Below, piece by piece: positions 47,218 to 59,835 of a stretch of DNA of 64,000 bases (positions within the stretch are counted from its first letter, which is position 1; the number at the start of each line of letters is the position of its first letter). This DNA comes from Phyto melanocephala (lineage: Eukaryota > Arthropoda > Insecta > Diptera > Rhinophoridae), in NCBI GenBank assembly GCA_941918925.1, contig OW799233.1:124892833-124956832 (forward strand), written 5' to 3'. The notes beneath the pieces were generated by a model, which saw nothing but the letters and a program-made list of their open reading frames with translations, had not been told where the DNA came from and made no database searches. The position numbers and the translations under genes were made by a program.

Positions 47218-49676
47218 CCTTTTTATGGCCCTGATGGCATTCCTAGTAGCCTTCTTATTAAATGTGCTGAGGCTTTCGTTTCTCCTCTTACAATACTTTT
47301 CAATATGTCGATAAAATCCGGTTATTTTCCTACTATGTGGAAGGACTCTTTCATAATACCATTATTCAAGTCTGGCTGCAGAAATAATATCGCTAATTAT
47401 AGAAGTATTGCTAGCTAACCTTAGCACAATACCTAAACTTTTTTAAAAAATTATAACTAACCATCTTTGCCATCATGTAACATCTATATGTCTCCCTTAC
47501 AACATGTTTTTCGTAAGGGTTGTTCGACTTGTTACAAATCTGTTGCAGTTTACTACGCTTGTAAATTGTGGTTTTATTGAACAAAAGCAAACTGATGTTA
47601 TTTACACCGACTTCAGCAAAGCCTTTGATAAAGTTAACCATAAACTTCTAATAAAAAAAACTTGATGTAATAGGATTTACACAGAACTCCCTTAAGTGGA
47701 TTTATTCGTACTTGACAAATAGAAAACAAAATGTTCGTTTTAAAAACATTATCTCGAAACCAATAGCCGTTGTTTCTGGTCATCTTGGTCCATTGCTGTT
47801 TTTGTTATTTATTAATGCTGATGACGTAAAAATATTCCTAAGTTATAATAATAACGCCGATCACACCCTCTTACAAAAAAAATGCAAATATAAATATGTG
47901 TTTTTTTCGTAGATGTTATATTAAAGTTAATTATGTTTTTAATGGTTATACGCATAGCTGCCAGATTTGACGATTTATCGTCATTTTGACGATTTTACGT
48001 GCTAAAATTAAGTGTTGACGATTTGACGATTTATGCTATGTTTTTGACGATTTTCAAGAATTCAAGTTTGCAACATTTTTCATTACTTTTATATCAATTA
48101 TTAAACTAAATAAAAATAATTTGTAACGGTTTTTTATGTTATTAATAATAGAACAGAGTGAAAGAGATACATCGATCATTATTTAATGTGTTTGTGTGGG
48201 TAATTTTTCCACTTTGTACATTTTTAACATAGTATATCCCACATTTTATCAACTGATACCTACAACACGAACAAATATAAATTTGGAAATGCGTTTAAAA
48301 CAATTTTAGTTTTTTAAGTAAATTTATTTAAATTATTTAAGTGACAAATTAATATGCTTAAATACTTCAACAAAATGGTAAGTTCTTTTTAATTATACAT
48401 TAAAAGCTTAAAAATCAAACATTATATTTTCGATAGAAAACCAAGATGATGAAAATTCTAGCAGCTCTTCCTCTGTAAGTAGAAATTTTATTCATTTTTT
48501 ATACAAAACTTTGTAGTAGCTAAAATTAAATTTTAATGGTGTTTTTCACAGGTAACGAACAAGAAGAAGAAAATTAAGGAAGACTGGTTTGCAGTTTCAG
48601 AAATAAGTTTATGGGCTAAAAAGCGAAACGATGTAGTTTATTTTGGCGTTGTGCTCGTCTTACGCTTGCCTAAGGCTACCTTAATCGGTAGAAACTTTAG
48701 AAAGAAATGATTATAATTATTTGTCAATTAGTCTGAATTAGATGCAGCCAATTCATTATTTATTATTTTTTGTAGTTATATACATATTAATATTTATTTT
48801 TCGAAATTAATTCTAAATTCTATTATATTTATTGTCATGTTCTTAACTTAAAAGGGTCTAATAAAACAATTAATGTTATGTTCTGCATTAAATAAAAAAT
48901 GTTTTGTTTTGAAAAATGCGTTTTTTTATTTTGACGTTTTTATGACGATTTGAGTAAACTATTTGACGATTTTGACGATTTTTTTCCCCAAATTAGACGA
49001 TTTTGCCCCTATTTTATCTGGCAGCTATGGTTATACGTTAAAAAGACTGGAATCCGTCTCCGATCTTGGAATCTTATTAGATGCTGAACTAAATTTTATT
49101 CATCATATCTCTTTAACTGTTAATAAAGCACGTGCTGTCCTTGGATTCATAAAAAGTTGGGCGAACGATACAATATAATTTTATATTTCTCTTGTCAGGC
49201 CTATTCTTGAGTATGGTTCAATAATTTGGAATCCAACTTACAATGTTTACATTAATAGCATTGTGCAAAAACTGTCTTCGTGGCTTATAGTGGAATTCGT
49301 TAAACCTGCCGCCTTATACTAGTAGACTTGCACTAGTGAAGCTGCCAACTTTAAAAAGTCATAGAACAATGCTAAATGTTACGTTTGTTCTAAATTTAAT
49401 AAAACGATGTATATGCTCTGATTTCCTATTAGCGAATATCTTTTTTAATGTACCTTGTCGTTCTGCACGTCATTTTTGTCCGCTTTGATCCATTTTTTAG
49501 GATTTGTACTGAGTTCAATAAACTTTATCAACATATTGATGTTTCCTTAAATGTTAATATTGTAAAATGTAAAATTATTTTGTTTTTGAATAACTAATTT
49601 TAACAATTTGTATGTACTGCTTCATAGCCTGTAAGGATCTAGAATCCATAGACTTAAATAAAATAAATAAATAAAT
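47218..49676 (+). pseudogene. Jockey-type non-LTR retrotransposon, ORF2 relic split by hAT insertion
   Basis: Reverse transcriptase pieces run in order: GPDGIPSSLLIKCAEAF and FKSGCRN (47220-47390), VIYTDFSKAFDKVNHKLL (about 47596-47650), then LTNRKQNVRF (47714-47745) and HLGPLLFLLFINADDVKIF (about 47780-47835), where the last catalytic block is partly deleted. After the insertion at 47953-49029 the frame resumes as YTLKRLESVSDLGILLDAEL and VRPILEYGS (49031-49220). The element ends with (TAAA)n at about 49660-49676. It is 5' truncated (no ORF1) and has several stops. Non-LTR elements of this type copy themselves by target-primed reverse transcription. Confidence 0.85.
47953..49029. mobile_element. 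hAT-like non-autonomous element with 8-bp target duplication
   Basis: Perfect 14-bp inverted ends CATAGCTGCCAGAT / ATCTGGCAGCTATG are flanked by the direct repeat GTTATACG (47945-47952, 49030-49037). An 8-bp duplication is characteristic of hAT (and P) elements. Both subterminal regions carry multiple TTTGACGATTT words. Inside, 48354-48710 shows possible short exons bounded by GTAAGT donors and a TTTTCACAG acceptor, the last encoding KKKIKEDWFAVSEISLWAKK; no known transposase was recognised. 1,077 bp. Confidence 0.8.
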
Positions 49677-49874
49677 CCATAAGATATTGGTATCAGATAG
49701 AGAAGTTTAACCAGTGCAATACAGTAAACTATTAAAGAGTGTAAAATCGAAAATGGCGTCCGAAAAAAAATTGCGGATAATTTTTTTTTTCTTAACACCA
49801 TTAAATAAGTATCAAATGATTGGGTAGAATATAGTTATTATTCTAAAAATTCATGCTTCCAAAAGGTCATTATA

Positions 49875-50617
49875 ACCATGTATATTAGGGTTGCCATATG
49901 ACCTGGAATGAGCTTGATTGTCAAGATTTGTTAGGTCCTGTCAAGTGTCAAAATAAAATGTAATTTGTCCATACAGATTATTGCTGTCTTCGAGAAATGT
50001 TTGATCAATTGCCAAAAGATATTCCGATTGCCAAATATGGTCTTACTTTGTAAAAAAATGTGATTAAAATAACTTGATTAATATATTTAAATTAATCTTA
50101 TTTATTGTTTTCTATTCCAATTAGTAATGCTTTTTGTGAAAAAAACATTTAATACATTAAACAATTTATATTCTTAAGAAAGGAGTAGAATGGGATTTGA
50201 CCTTATAAAGGCTAAACTGTTAAGAAGACAAAATTTTGATGAAAATTTTAAAAATTTTCAACATTTTTTACTACCGCCTAAAGATAGTGCAAAGTATATG
50301 TGGAAAAATTAACTTAGTTTAATGTTAATTAATTGTAGGATGTTTATATTATTTGACGTAGACTGAATTGTAATACGTTTTAGTTTTTTTAAGTTTTTGT
50401 ATAATTTGTTATGTTTTTATTGTTTTTGTTTTTAATAAAAATAAGTAGTTCTTCTGCTCATTTATACGAATGCGCTATTTTAATTGTCAAGATATTTTTT
50501 TGAAATAAAGCTCATTTTAGCTGAGTGTCAAGCTGGCTGACTTTTGGGATGTGGCAAACCTAATGTACATGGTGGTAAGGGGTATTCGGCACAGCCGAAT
50601 GTAACACCTTTACTTGT
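49875..50617 (+). mobile_element. Helentron-like element with subterminal inverted repeats
   Basis: ACCATGTATATTAGGGTTGC at 49876 is inverted at about 50551-50574 (TTTGCCACATC-side complement, 'gcaaacctaatgtacatggt'). Just beyond comes 'aaggggtattcggcacagcc', hairpin partner and 'cacctttacttgttct', the 3' signature of the DINE-1-like group. The body is different from other copies, so this is a separate family. Confidence 0.6.
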
Positions 50618-51128
50618 TCTAATTGAGATTTTGTCGCAAAACTTATATAAATATATATTTTTTCTTAATTTTTTAAAAACTAATTTCGCCAATTTCTAAC
50701 CCCTAATGTTTTTGTTAATCTTTTTTTTTAATTTTTTTTAATATATTTTTATTTAAGTAAGAATTCTGTACAACATTTTTAAAGCCCGTATTTGCATTTA
50801 ATTTTAATCATTAATTCAAATTGGTAAAACAAAATCATAAATTTACAATAAACTTAAGTTAACTTCACTTAAGTGTTGGTAACACAGTTTGATATTGAGA
50901 AATTAGAAAAATTAACAATGAAGCGTTAAGTCCTCCTTTACAATAGAGAAGCTGATAGACCGACAAAGTGTGGTAGTAAGAGGTAAAGTATATACCATAT
51001 GAATCTATACTGAATATTTTTGCGTTTATCTTTTGTTTTTTTTTTTCAAATTTTTTATTTGGTTTCTCAATATTTTTTTATCGCAGCTCCTGTCGTATAG
51101 TTTGTTTTACGAAATTAACATCATGCTA
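50618..51128. other. Unassigned AT-rich stretch
   Basis: Poly-T runs and no recognised feature. Confidence 0.35.
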
Positions 51129-51920
51129 AAAGGTGTTAGGGTCTGAACCACACCTAAACGTCAAGACTTTATTCTGTATTTCATTTGACATTTCTCAATT
51201 TCAGACTAACTCAATTTGAACCATGGAAAGACACACACAATCGAGCAAAGCGTCAAAGTTATTCAGGCTTATTTTTAAAATGGGCGTTCAAATCAAAATG
51301 CATTCTGTGCACTTCGTGATTTTTTCATCTTCAGTGATGAGATACATTTTCACCTGAGTGGATGCGTCAATAAGCAGAATTGCCGCATTTGGGCGAATAA
51401 TAATAATCCAAGAGTGATTGTCAAAAAACCAATGCACCCAGAAAGAGTGACTGTCCGAATTGGAAGATATGGATGTGGACGATATATGGCTTCAACAGGA
51501 CGGTGCTACTTGCCACATAGCTAACGATACAATGACTCTTTTGCGCAACAAATTTAATGGCCGTATTGTCTAACGTGGTGGCGATGTCAATTGTCCGCTA
51601 AGATCATGTGATTTGACACCGTTTGACTACTTTCTTTGGGGTTATTTGAAAGAAGAAGTGTACGTCGATAAGCCAGCAACAATTCAAGAGCTTATTTATG
51701 AGATAATTCGGTACATTAATGTCATAGAACCTCAAATATGCCTCAGCGTCATCAAAAATTTCGACCACCGAATGGAGGTGTGCCGTCGCAGTCGCGGCGG
51801 TCATTTGGCCGACATTTTGTTTCATACATAGTTATCAAAATAAAAAGAAATGACAATAATTTGCTAAATAATTTGTGTTTTATTCAAAATCAATATGGGC
51901 CCTTAAAATTTGACACCCTC
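51129..51920 (+). mobile_element. Mariner-type element, best-preserved transposase remnant
   Basis: Right end 'gggcccttaaaatttgacaccct' matches the right ends at 1021, 41484 and 54849; the left end is truncated at about 51135. The N-terminal start region (about 51221-51323) is joined directly to the first catalytic segment SDEIHFHLSGCVNKQN (about 51333), so ~100 residues are deleted. Then follow WLQQDGATCH (about 51490) with the second catalytic Asp and LRSCDLTPFDYFLWGYLKEE (51598-51660) with the third acidic site. Confidence 0.85.
51474..51831 (+). pseudogene. Mariner-type transposase, C-terminal catalytic part
   Basis: One frame runs from the DDIWLQQDGATCH block to the terminal GGHLADILFHT, broken by a single TAA at 51571-51573 between the second catalytic Asp and the DLTPFDYF motif. 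The C-terminal half (51613-51831) is intact. The family cuts and pastes at TA sites; this copy is dead. Confidence 0.85.
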
Positions 51921-52949
51921 TATGTATGTATATGTATTTAAAAACATTTATCAGTATTTAAATATAAAATGTGTTCACAAAAAAACAGTTTAAATTACAT
52001 CAGCTAATATCCTAAGTTGTATGCTAAAATTTACTTTACGACGATTGTCACCAATTTACTACGCTTGGGTTTTTTCTACAATAAAAAACACAAAAAGAGC
52101 TTGTGACAACTACGTGAAACGCAGTCAATCAATATAAAAATTTAATCTGATTTAGATTGAATTATAATCTAAATAACAATCTTTTGTACATATTTTTGTT
52201 TTAAACGTTTGTCGGTTTTTTCAATTAGAATAAAATTGTAAAACGAAAACCGCAAAAGAAGCATTTTAGAATACAAATACAATAATTAAAAACTCAAAGA
52301 AACGAAATGCTTCAATTTAAATTACCGTGTTTCACAAAGCGCTCAGCATCAGCATAAATGAAACAATTAAAAAGAGCCAACAACCCCCCAAGAACCCCCT
52401 TAAAATTTTCTTAAAATTTTGAATACATATGTATGTACATGGCATAATGAAAACAAACATTTAAAGAATGTTAGGAATGTTGAAAAGAAATAAGACCCAT
52501 TAATTGAAAAAAAAAATAAAATAAAAATAATTATAATCATTAAACGAAGAAAAGTAGTATAAGTTAGAACGTTCACCGTAAAATAAAATTTAAGCACGAC
52601 TGAGAACTATATACGTACATGCATAGTTGAGAACTTACAATTCGGCCATTTAACTCCGGAAATACTCGCGAGTACGTACTTTAGTTTTGCAGTTATTTTA
52701 TTTACTTTCATTATACAAATACTAGTACGATTGTTTACTCAGTGTGTTTGGCATTTCAAAATGAAACTGAGAGATAATTTGAGCCGGTAAATGGAAAACA
52801 TGTATTGTTTAAACAATATTATAAAATGAGCGTCTTAATGTCTGTTTTGTATTACTACAGTTATTAGCGACTAAAAACAAATGCTTAATGGTGTGGCCAG
52901 ATGGTGGGGAAATATTATGGGAATCAGTTGATTGAACCAACACACGAAC

Positions 52950-53085
52950 AGACGTAAATGGCTTAATCGACTTCATACTCATAAGCTTCCAAAAAGTATA
53001 TACTTTATGACGCCTAGAAATTACAAACGGAATGAAAAAGTTATATATGTATACCTTTGGCACCACAAGGGACGAGTACAAAAAA
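52950..53085 (-). mobile_element. DINE-1-like fragment
   Basis: 'gcttaatcgacttcatactc', 'aaaaagtatatactttatga' and 'ttacaaacggaatgaaaaag' match the family 5' block read on the minus strand, more diverged than other copies. Confidence 0.55.
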
Positions 53086-53524
53086 ATTATTTTTATGGAA
53101 TCAATGCTTGAAAATGATATCGGGTATGCATATATATATTTACTGCTTTGTTAGAATAAACTGATGACTTAACGTAATTCGAAAAAAAAAATATTAAACA
53201 AAAGGCGTTAAATCGCATGGCTAAGATCATTTCGATAAAAAAATCATTAACAAAATATTTTCTTTTTTTCTTTGACGCGGTAATGCCATACACCTAGTAC
53301 CGTCCTGTCAAAACAACATTTTTTCAGTTTAAGTCCGAAATGAAACACGTTAAAAAAAAAATAAATAATATTCAAGTGTTTCTCCGGCCTATTTATATAG
53401 GCATATTTAGTAATAATCGCCAGCTAACTCAGCTCACTTTAAAATAACAGATAACTCTGAATTAAGCTGTCACAGAAAACAGTATTGCCAGTTTTAAATT
53501 CACCACTTTAAAAACACTCTGTAT

Positions 53525-53640
53525 CAGAGTTGGGATTTGTGGTACAATTGTACCAAAATTGGTACAATAGCGAGTGTAATGGTACACTGTTACACTCAAT
53601 ATATTTTTGGTACAATTTTCTTATTTCAAATTAATATTTT
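53525..53640 (+). repeat. hAT-like end with GGTACAAT repeats
   Basis: CAGAGTTGGGATTTGTGGTA resembles a hAT terminal repeat; the next 90 bp has five GGTACA(A/C) words in both orientations, like hAT subterminal repeats. No matching right end was found nearby, so this is a partial or decayed element. Confidence 0.45.
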
Positions 53641-54093
53641 TATTTCTACTTTTGCTTAAGTCAATATTTACTGATTAAGTCTGGCTAAAGAAAATTGGTA
53701 AATGTAAATATTATATTTCTTTATAAAAAAAATAAATTGGACTTCAACCAGAAAAAAACAAAAAATATTTAATTAAAAAATGTTTAAATTTTCTTTAACA
53801 AAACCTAATTATCAACATTAGGTCATTTTATCTTGAATGATTAATATTTTTAAATACAATGGTCAATAATCATAATCTCTCACTAAAATCGGTTCTTTTT
53901 ATAAACGACTTGCAAATGAAAATCTTTTATTTGAAATCTTGCTGTTGTGGACAACTATAAAGTCAGCTTGAAGTTAAACCAGCATTGGAAACACGTAAAA
54001 TATTTACAGCTTTTAAAATGGATAGGCAATTATTGCAATTAATATTTTTTAACTAAAGAAGTCAAGGGAAAGAGAAGCTTTTTGATTGGTTGC

Positions 54094-54125
54094 AAAAACA
54101 TGACTTTTAAAAAAGTCATGTTTTT
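54094..54125. repeat. Perfect 15-bp hairpin
   Basis: AAAAACATGACTTTT and its exact inverse are separated by two bases. Possibly a young inverted duplication or a structured site; its role is unknown. Confidence 0.8.
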
Positions 54126-54221
54126 ACCTACCTAAAAACTACCTAAAAACAGCTTCAGTTTGTGTCGAATTAATTAAATTTAAAGTGCATTTCCTTGCAT
54201 AGTGTACAAAACAGTCTAATA

Positions 54222-54849
54222 AAGGGTGGTTAAATTTTAAGGGTCGTTGTTGAATGTGAACCACACCTAAACGTAAAGTTTTTTTTTTTTTTTTTTTGCA
54301 TTTCATTTGACATTTCTCAATTTCCGACTAACTCAATTTGAACCATTAAAAAAGACACACACAATCAAGCAACGCGTTAAAGTTATTCAAGCTTATTATA
54401 AAAATGTTCGTTCAAATTAAAATGAATTTCGTGCACTTCGTGAATCTTTTGGTCAACATAATCGTTCAAGTTCGTCCACAATCGGGAGAATTGTGAAAAA
54501 TATTTAAATTTCAGCAAAACAGGTCTGTATGAAATGTGATAACATCTGTGAATGCCTTCTTAGTTCGTTAAACGGAAACCAGTGCTGTTTTTCGCGATAG
54601 TGTGGCAAAAAAGCAATCAACCTCGACTCATCATCGTGCCCAACAATTGAACATCAACATTGTCATTAAAAATTTGGACCGACGGATGGAGGTGTGCCGC
54701 CGAGGTTGCGGCGGACATTCGGCCGTTATTTTATTCCATACGTAATTGAACCATACCAATATTATCATAATTAAAAGAAATGATAATAATTGCCTAAATA
54801 TTTTGTTTTATTCAAAATCAACATCGGCTCTTAAAATGTAACCACCCTT
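54222..54849 (+). mobile_element. Mariner-type MITE, complete with TA target
   Basis: Ends AAGGGTGGTTAAATTTTAAG and inverted 'cttaaaatgtaaccaccctt' are each flanked by TA. Shares the internally deleted structure of 418-1021: N-terminal transposase region joined to the C-terminal 'MEVCRRGCGGHS' stretch. 628 bp. Confidence 0.8.
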
Positions 54850-56315
54850 TATATCATGTTTAAGATTTTATTTTCGCAACAAAAAGTCTAAATTCACACC
54901 TAAATATGTTTTTATCTTTTTTTAAATAATTTTCTTCACAAAAAAAATTGTTATTGCTTAAGATTAAAAATTATTAATTTCAAGGAATTTCTTCCATTCC
55001 AGTGTGTAATTTATGATTCGACCAATCATCTGGCATCACAAAATATAATAAAGAGTTCAAGTATTTTTTATATATATATATATTATTTTAATTTTTTTTT
55101 TTATTTCACATTTATTTAACAATATACAAATGCAACAACAATAGCTGAAATAAAAATACAAATTTGTTAAAACTAAATTGCTTTGATTTTATAAAAGACA
55201 AGGTTCGAGCCAAGTTCGAAAACAGTCGTGTTTTAAACATTGGCGAGTAACAACTAAACAAAAATAAAAAAATAAAAAAAATAACAACTACTAAATATAA
55301 CAAAATTAGAGCCAAGTTAAAGCGTGAAAAATAAAAAAAATAAACATAACAGTTATTAAAAACACAAATAAAAAATAATAATAATAATAAATTGTAAAGC
55401 AAAACATTAGAAAGAAAATAGCAAATAAAAACAAATGGAAAATAAAACATAAATAACAAAATACTCACACAAAAACTTTTAAAACAGTTTTAAAGATTTT
55501 AGTTTTAGAAATAAAACTAAAAAATAGTGAACATTTACGAATGCAACTTAATAAAAATTAAATGAATTAACTCATTTGATAAAAAAAAAGTATCTTTATT
55601 CTACTTTTGAAATTATTTTTTAAATATTCTTTTGTTCAATAATAATGAAAATGAAAATGTATAATTAAGTGCTACATTTTATGGTTTAAAAAATATAGGT
55701 ACATATTAAGTATTAATTAAACAAGTTTTCGTGGTTTAATTAACTTGTTAGAAAAACAACAACCAACGAAGTTATGTTAAGTAAGAAATAATAATAAAAT
55801 AATAACCTTTGTAACTAACAATAATTAACAATTCAAAAAATAAAACAAAATAATGTTAAACAATAGTCAAACTTCTAAAAGAAAAATAAATAAATAGAAT
55901 GTCATTTAACAAACCTTGATTTAAGTTTCATACTGAACTACTTGCACATTTAATTTAAAAGAAGTTTTCATGTAATAACAGTTTTAAAAACGCAATTTAA
56001 TATTTAGTTAACAGCTGACATATTTGAACGACTGTAGAAAACACATGTGTATTGCATTAAAGTTTAATAACAGCCTTTAAAATTTTTATAAAAAAAAACA
56101 AAGAAATTTATATAAAAAAAATATATAAAAATAGTTGTAAAAATACTTAAATTATTTAATCCTGTATAAGTATAAATTATTGCAGTTAAAAAAGAATTAA
56201 ATAATATTTAATATTTATCAGCATTCTTACGAAAAAAATCAAAAATAATTTACAAATATTTAAAACGTGTTCCTTTAATAAAATATATGTATGTATGCAC
56301 ATACATACATACAAA
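54850..56315. other. AT-rich stretch, probably upstream flank
   Basis: Extremely A-rich on the plus strand (55120-56300). A 118-codon minus-strand frame at 55112-55468 is Phe/Leu/Tyr-rich translation of this simple sequence. No repeat or exon recognised; it may be the 5' flank of the candidate exon at 56423. Confidence 0.4.
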
Positions 56316-56325
56316 TATATAAAAG
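56316..56325 (+). promoter_or_regulatory. TATA-like box
   Basis: TATATAAAAG fits the TATA consensus and lies 97 bp before the candidate ATG, which would give a 5' UTR of roughly 75 nt. In DNA this AT-rich it could occur by chance. Confidence 0.35.
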
Positions 56326-56422
56326 CGAGTGGAAAAAAGTAAATAAAATATATAAAATTTAAAATTCACCATAAATAAGTTTTAAAGTGAAAGAATTTTG
56401 TGTTACGCATTCGTTGGCCAAA

Positions 56423-56567
56423 ATGAAGTTAAATCCGGCTTCTGATCATGTGTATTTCAATGATGGCTTTAAGTGCTCCTCCATAAGTATAACAAATCTA
56501 AATGAAACAAATGCAGCTGACAGTGGAGGAACTGTCGTCGGTAATAGTGATGGATCTCAAGGTTCGA
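56423..56567 (+). CDS. Candidate first coding exon of an unidentified host gene
   Basis: ATG at 56423 follows CCAAA, a good fly start context, and opens a 48-codon frame (MKLNPASDHVYFNDGFKCSS onward) rich in Ser, Asn and Gly, with one N-glycosylation sequon (Asn-Glu-Thr). Base composition is far less AT-rich than its surroundings, suggesting coding constraint. A strong donor GTGAGT follows at 56568 (phase 1); the frame otherwise stops at 56585. I do not recognise the protein. No downstream exon could be assigned within the remaining 7.4 kb, so it would have a long first intron. It shows no transposon similarity. A chance frame remains possible. Confidence 0.45.
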
Positions 56568-59048
56568 GTGAGTTTATATGTGAGTAGATATTATTTGCAC
56601 TTTTGATATTACAACAAAAAATTAAAAATTTTGAAAATGAAGTGGAAAATACAAAAAATATTTATTAAACGAAAGTTGTCACAATAAATCTTGATTGAAA
56701 TGATTAAAAAAAAAATTAATTATTTCTTACAATTTTAAATAACGTTGCAATTAAATATGCAGGATTTTAAAACATATTAATACTAGGGAAATAAATTTAA
56801 CTAATGCCGGGTGTCCGTCTTATTAAAGTGAAACAAAAACTTTTAGGCTATTTTTCATAAAAATTAAAACAGCTTTTTAAAACATTTATAAATCAAATAT
56901 CCATAGAAAATCTATTGTATAAAAACCCTTGATAAACCTTTCATAATTTTTATTTAAAAGGCAGTTAATCTGTATAGAAAAAAATTATTTACTTTTGTAC
57001 TTTTAAACAAAACCAACAATAAGTCTGTTAACAATTATCGAAAAACTATTTTAGCCATATTGATATTCACAGACTGGCTAAACTTTCAAAAAATAATAAA
57101 CTTTTTAATTTAATTGTGTTTTGTTTTTTTTTTTTTTTTTGCAAAGAAACAGAAGTTTTGTTTTAAGTTAAATTTTGCTCGCTTATGTTTGTATTTATTG
57201 TTTGTTTTGTTTATATTGGATTTTATAAAATTTTTTTGAGCAAAACAAAATTTTTTTTATTACAAATAAAGTTTTTAATTCTTTATACCAGCACTTTAGC
57301 GTATGACCCAGCCCTAATTGTTAAATACGTTATATTGGTAACAGTAAAATAGGTTATGAGTAGGAGCAGAGAGAAGACAGTGTTTGCGGACATTGTAAAG
57401 GGAAAGATATCTTTGAGCGGATCGACCAGTTGAATTTTAAAAACATGCCATTAAAAAAATTGTACATACAAAAAAATACAAAAAATAAAAATTTTTAAAA
57501 TTAAAAAAAAAAATAAAAATTAAAAAAAAAATTATAAGTTGTCTTCTTTGTATTTTAGTGACTTTTTATTATTTTACAACTATTTTTAATTTTAGTCAAT
57601 TTTTATGTTATTTGGTGTCATTTAAAATTTTGTACAAAATCGTTCACAAAATGTTTAGAATTCTTTGCCAATTATGCCAAGCAATTCAGCAAACTTAAGG
57701 AAGTTTTTTCTGATCATTATTTAAGAACTGCTTGTTAACTTCAAAACCATAAGTAAATATGTTTTATGATTTTACAGTCATAAAATTGATTACGCCGTAA
57801 CATTTTACGTCACTTGCCATAGAAAATGACGTTTGTTTTAAAGCTGTGTCGTGACAATGTAACTTTTTCTCGTATGCAAATTAAAAGTTATAATATTATT
57901 TTTTAACCCACTTATGATTATAATTCCCTGCTCTATCTTTTTCTTTTTCCGCATAAAATAACGTAATTGTTTTAAATATTCATGCAATTAATATTTGATT
58001 TATTAGAATAAAATTAACATGCAGAAAATACAGACATTCATACGTGAATACACGCACATTGATGACGCAATATAATGGAACAATGTAATAATTAAACATT
58101 CGACTTAATTGAAAGTAAATTAAGAGAATAAGAAACCTGGGATATGAAGTATAAAAAAAAACATTTAAGATTTCTTTAACGTTCGTTAATGATCGATGTT
58201 AATTTGATTGTAAGTAAAATTGAAGTGTTGCTGTTTGTACTAACTAAGCCAAGTTAAGCCACTTAAGCTAAATTTACATTGTAATACAAGTCGTAGGATC
58301 TGTATAAAATTTGTGTATGTTATTCAAAAAAACAAAAAAAAATTCTATCAGTTGGAAAAGCATACCTAATTAATAAGAACAATTTGACTTTGAATGATAA
58401 ATTGAAAAAAATTTGGTTAAATTTTCCTGTTAATTAAGGAAACGAATAATTAAAAATAAAGAATGCTATATTCGGCCGTGCTAAATCTGGTAATACCCTT
58501 TACCATCATGTATATAGTTATAGTGACCACATCGTAGCTTAGGTTAGATTTAATGGTTTACTCATTTTTGCTTTATTATTTCCGACGTCATCTTTAATTT
58601 TGAATTTTGACATACATACGTAGTTAGCTATATTATTATAGTCAAGCCTTTTCATTTTTACCAATATTAGATAATGGGTGGAAAAATAATTTTTCACCAT
58701 TTTGTTTAGGACGCCACGTTGAATTTCAACCTTCTTCATATTTAACTGTATTCTACTGGCCATGTCCTTTCGTTTAATTCAAATATTGAGAGGGTTGAAG
58801 TGGGTATATTTGACCCATATATAAATTAATTGTACGCAATTTTGTAGTGGTGATCATCTTGCATTTAAATTTTTTTTTAGTGTCCTATATTTTGCTACTC
58901 AAACCTTTTCTTGTCTGGCAAAACAATTTTAATTCTTTGCACTTTAATGGTGTAGATGTCTTTACTTGATCGTGTGCAATAGAGGTGCCTTCAGTTATTC
59001 GTAAATACACACAACATTTGTTGGTCGATTTTTATGATTTATAGCTTA
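56568..59048. other. Unassigned; possible intron
   Basis: AT-rich with no recognised exon. A Helentron-type end ('ttcggccgtgctaaatctgg', 'taccatcatgtatatag') is at 58472-58517. A 74-codon minus-strand frame at 58539-58763 has no known motif. Confidence 0.4.
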
Positions 59049-59835
59049 CTAGAAAAGCCGGGCTCGCGTTGCTACGCCCCTTAATGAATAAAAATGCATT
59101 CTGAATTTAAATTGAATATCAAGTGCAAAAAACAAAAATTATAACTTTTTTTTATGGGCGTGGCACTGCCCACTTTTCTAGTTACGAAACTGTATAGTCA
59201 TGACAGCTCAATATGTGTGCAAAGTATCAGAAAAATCGGTGAAGTTCAAGTAGCTGAAAATTATAATTTATTTCTTATGGGCGTGGCACTGCTCAATTTT
59301 CTAATCACGAAATTGCATAATCATGAGACTTCAATATGTGTGTGAAAAGTTTTAGAAAAATTGGTGAAGTTTAAATAGCTGAAAATGAGAACTTTTTTTA
59401 ATGGGCGTGGCACTGCCCACTTTTCCAATCAAGAAATTGTTAAGTCATGACAGCTCAATATGTGTGCACAGTTTCAGAAAAATCGGTCCAGTGGAAGTAC
59501 CTCAAAATTATAACTTTTTTTATGGGCGTGGCCCTGCCCACTTTTCTAATCATGAAATTATAAAGTCATGACAGCTCAATATGTGTGCAAAGTTTCAGAA
59601 AAATCAGTGCAGTGCAAGTACCTCAAAATAAAAACTTGTTTATGGGCGTGGCCCCGCCCACTTTTCTAATCACGAAATTATTTAGTCATGAGAGCTCGAT
59701 ACTTTTTTCCACCCATAAACACTCCCTGGTATGTGTACAACAACTTACCAAAGTTTGAGCCCGATCGGTTTTACAGTTTCGGAGTCTATAGCTAACACAC
59801 ACACACACACAGAGTTTCACTTTTATATATATAGA
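59049..59835 (-). mobile_element. Non-autonomous Helitron, minus strand, complete ends
   Basis: Left end CTAG plus 'aaaagccgggctcgcgttgc' and right end TTTTATATATATAGA are the inverse of the 46330-46962 termini. Five to six tandem units of ~120 bp carry 'tatgggcgtggc.ctgcccac' and 'tcatgacagctcaatatgtg' blocks. Longest copy of the family in the window. Confidence 0.85.

Noticed and set aside
55112..55468. 118-codon minus-strand frame, possible membrane protein
   Set aside because: Phe/Leu/Tyr-rich translation of A-rich simple sequence; no start context or splice signals.
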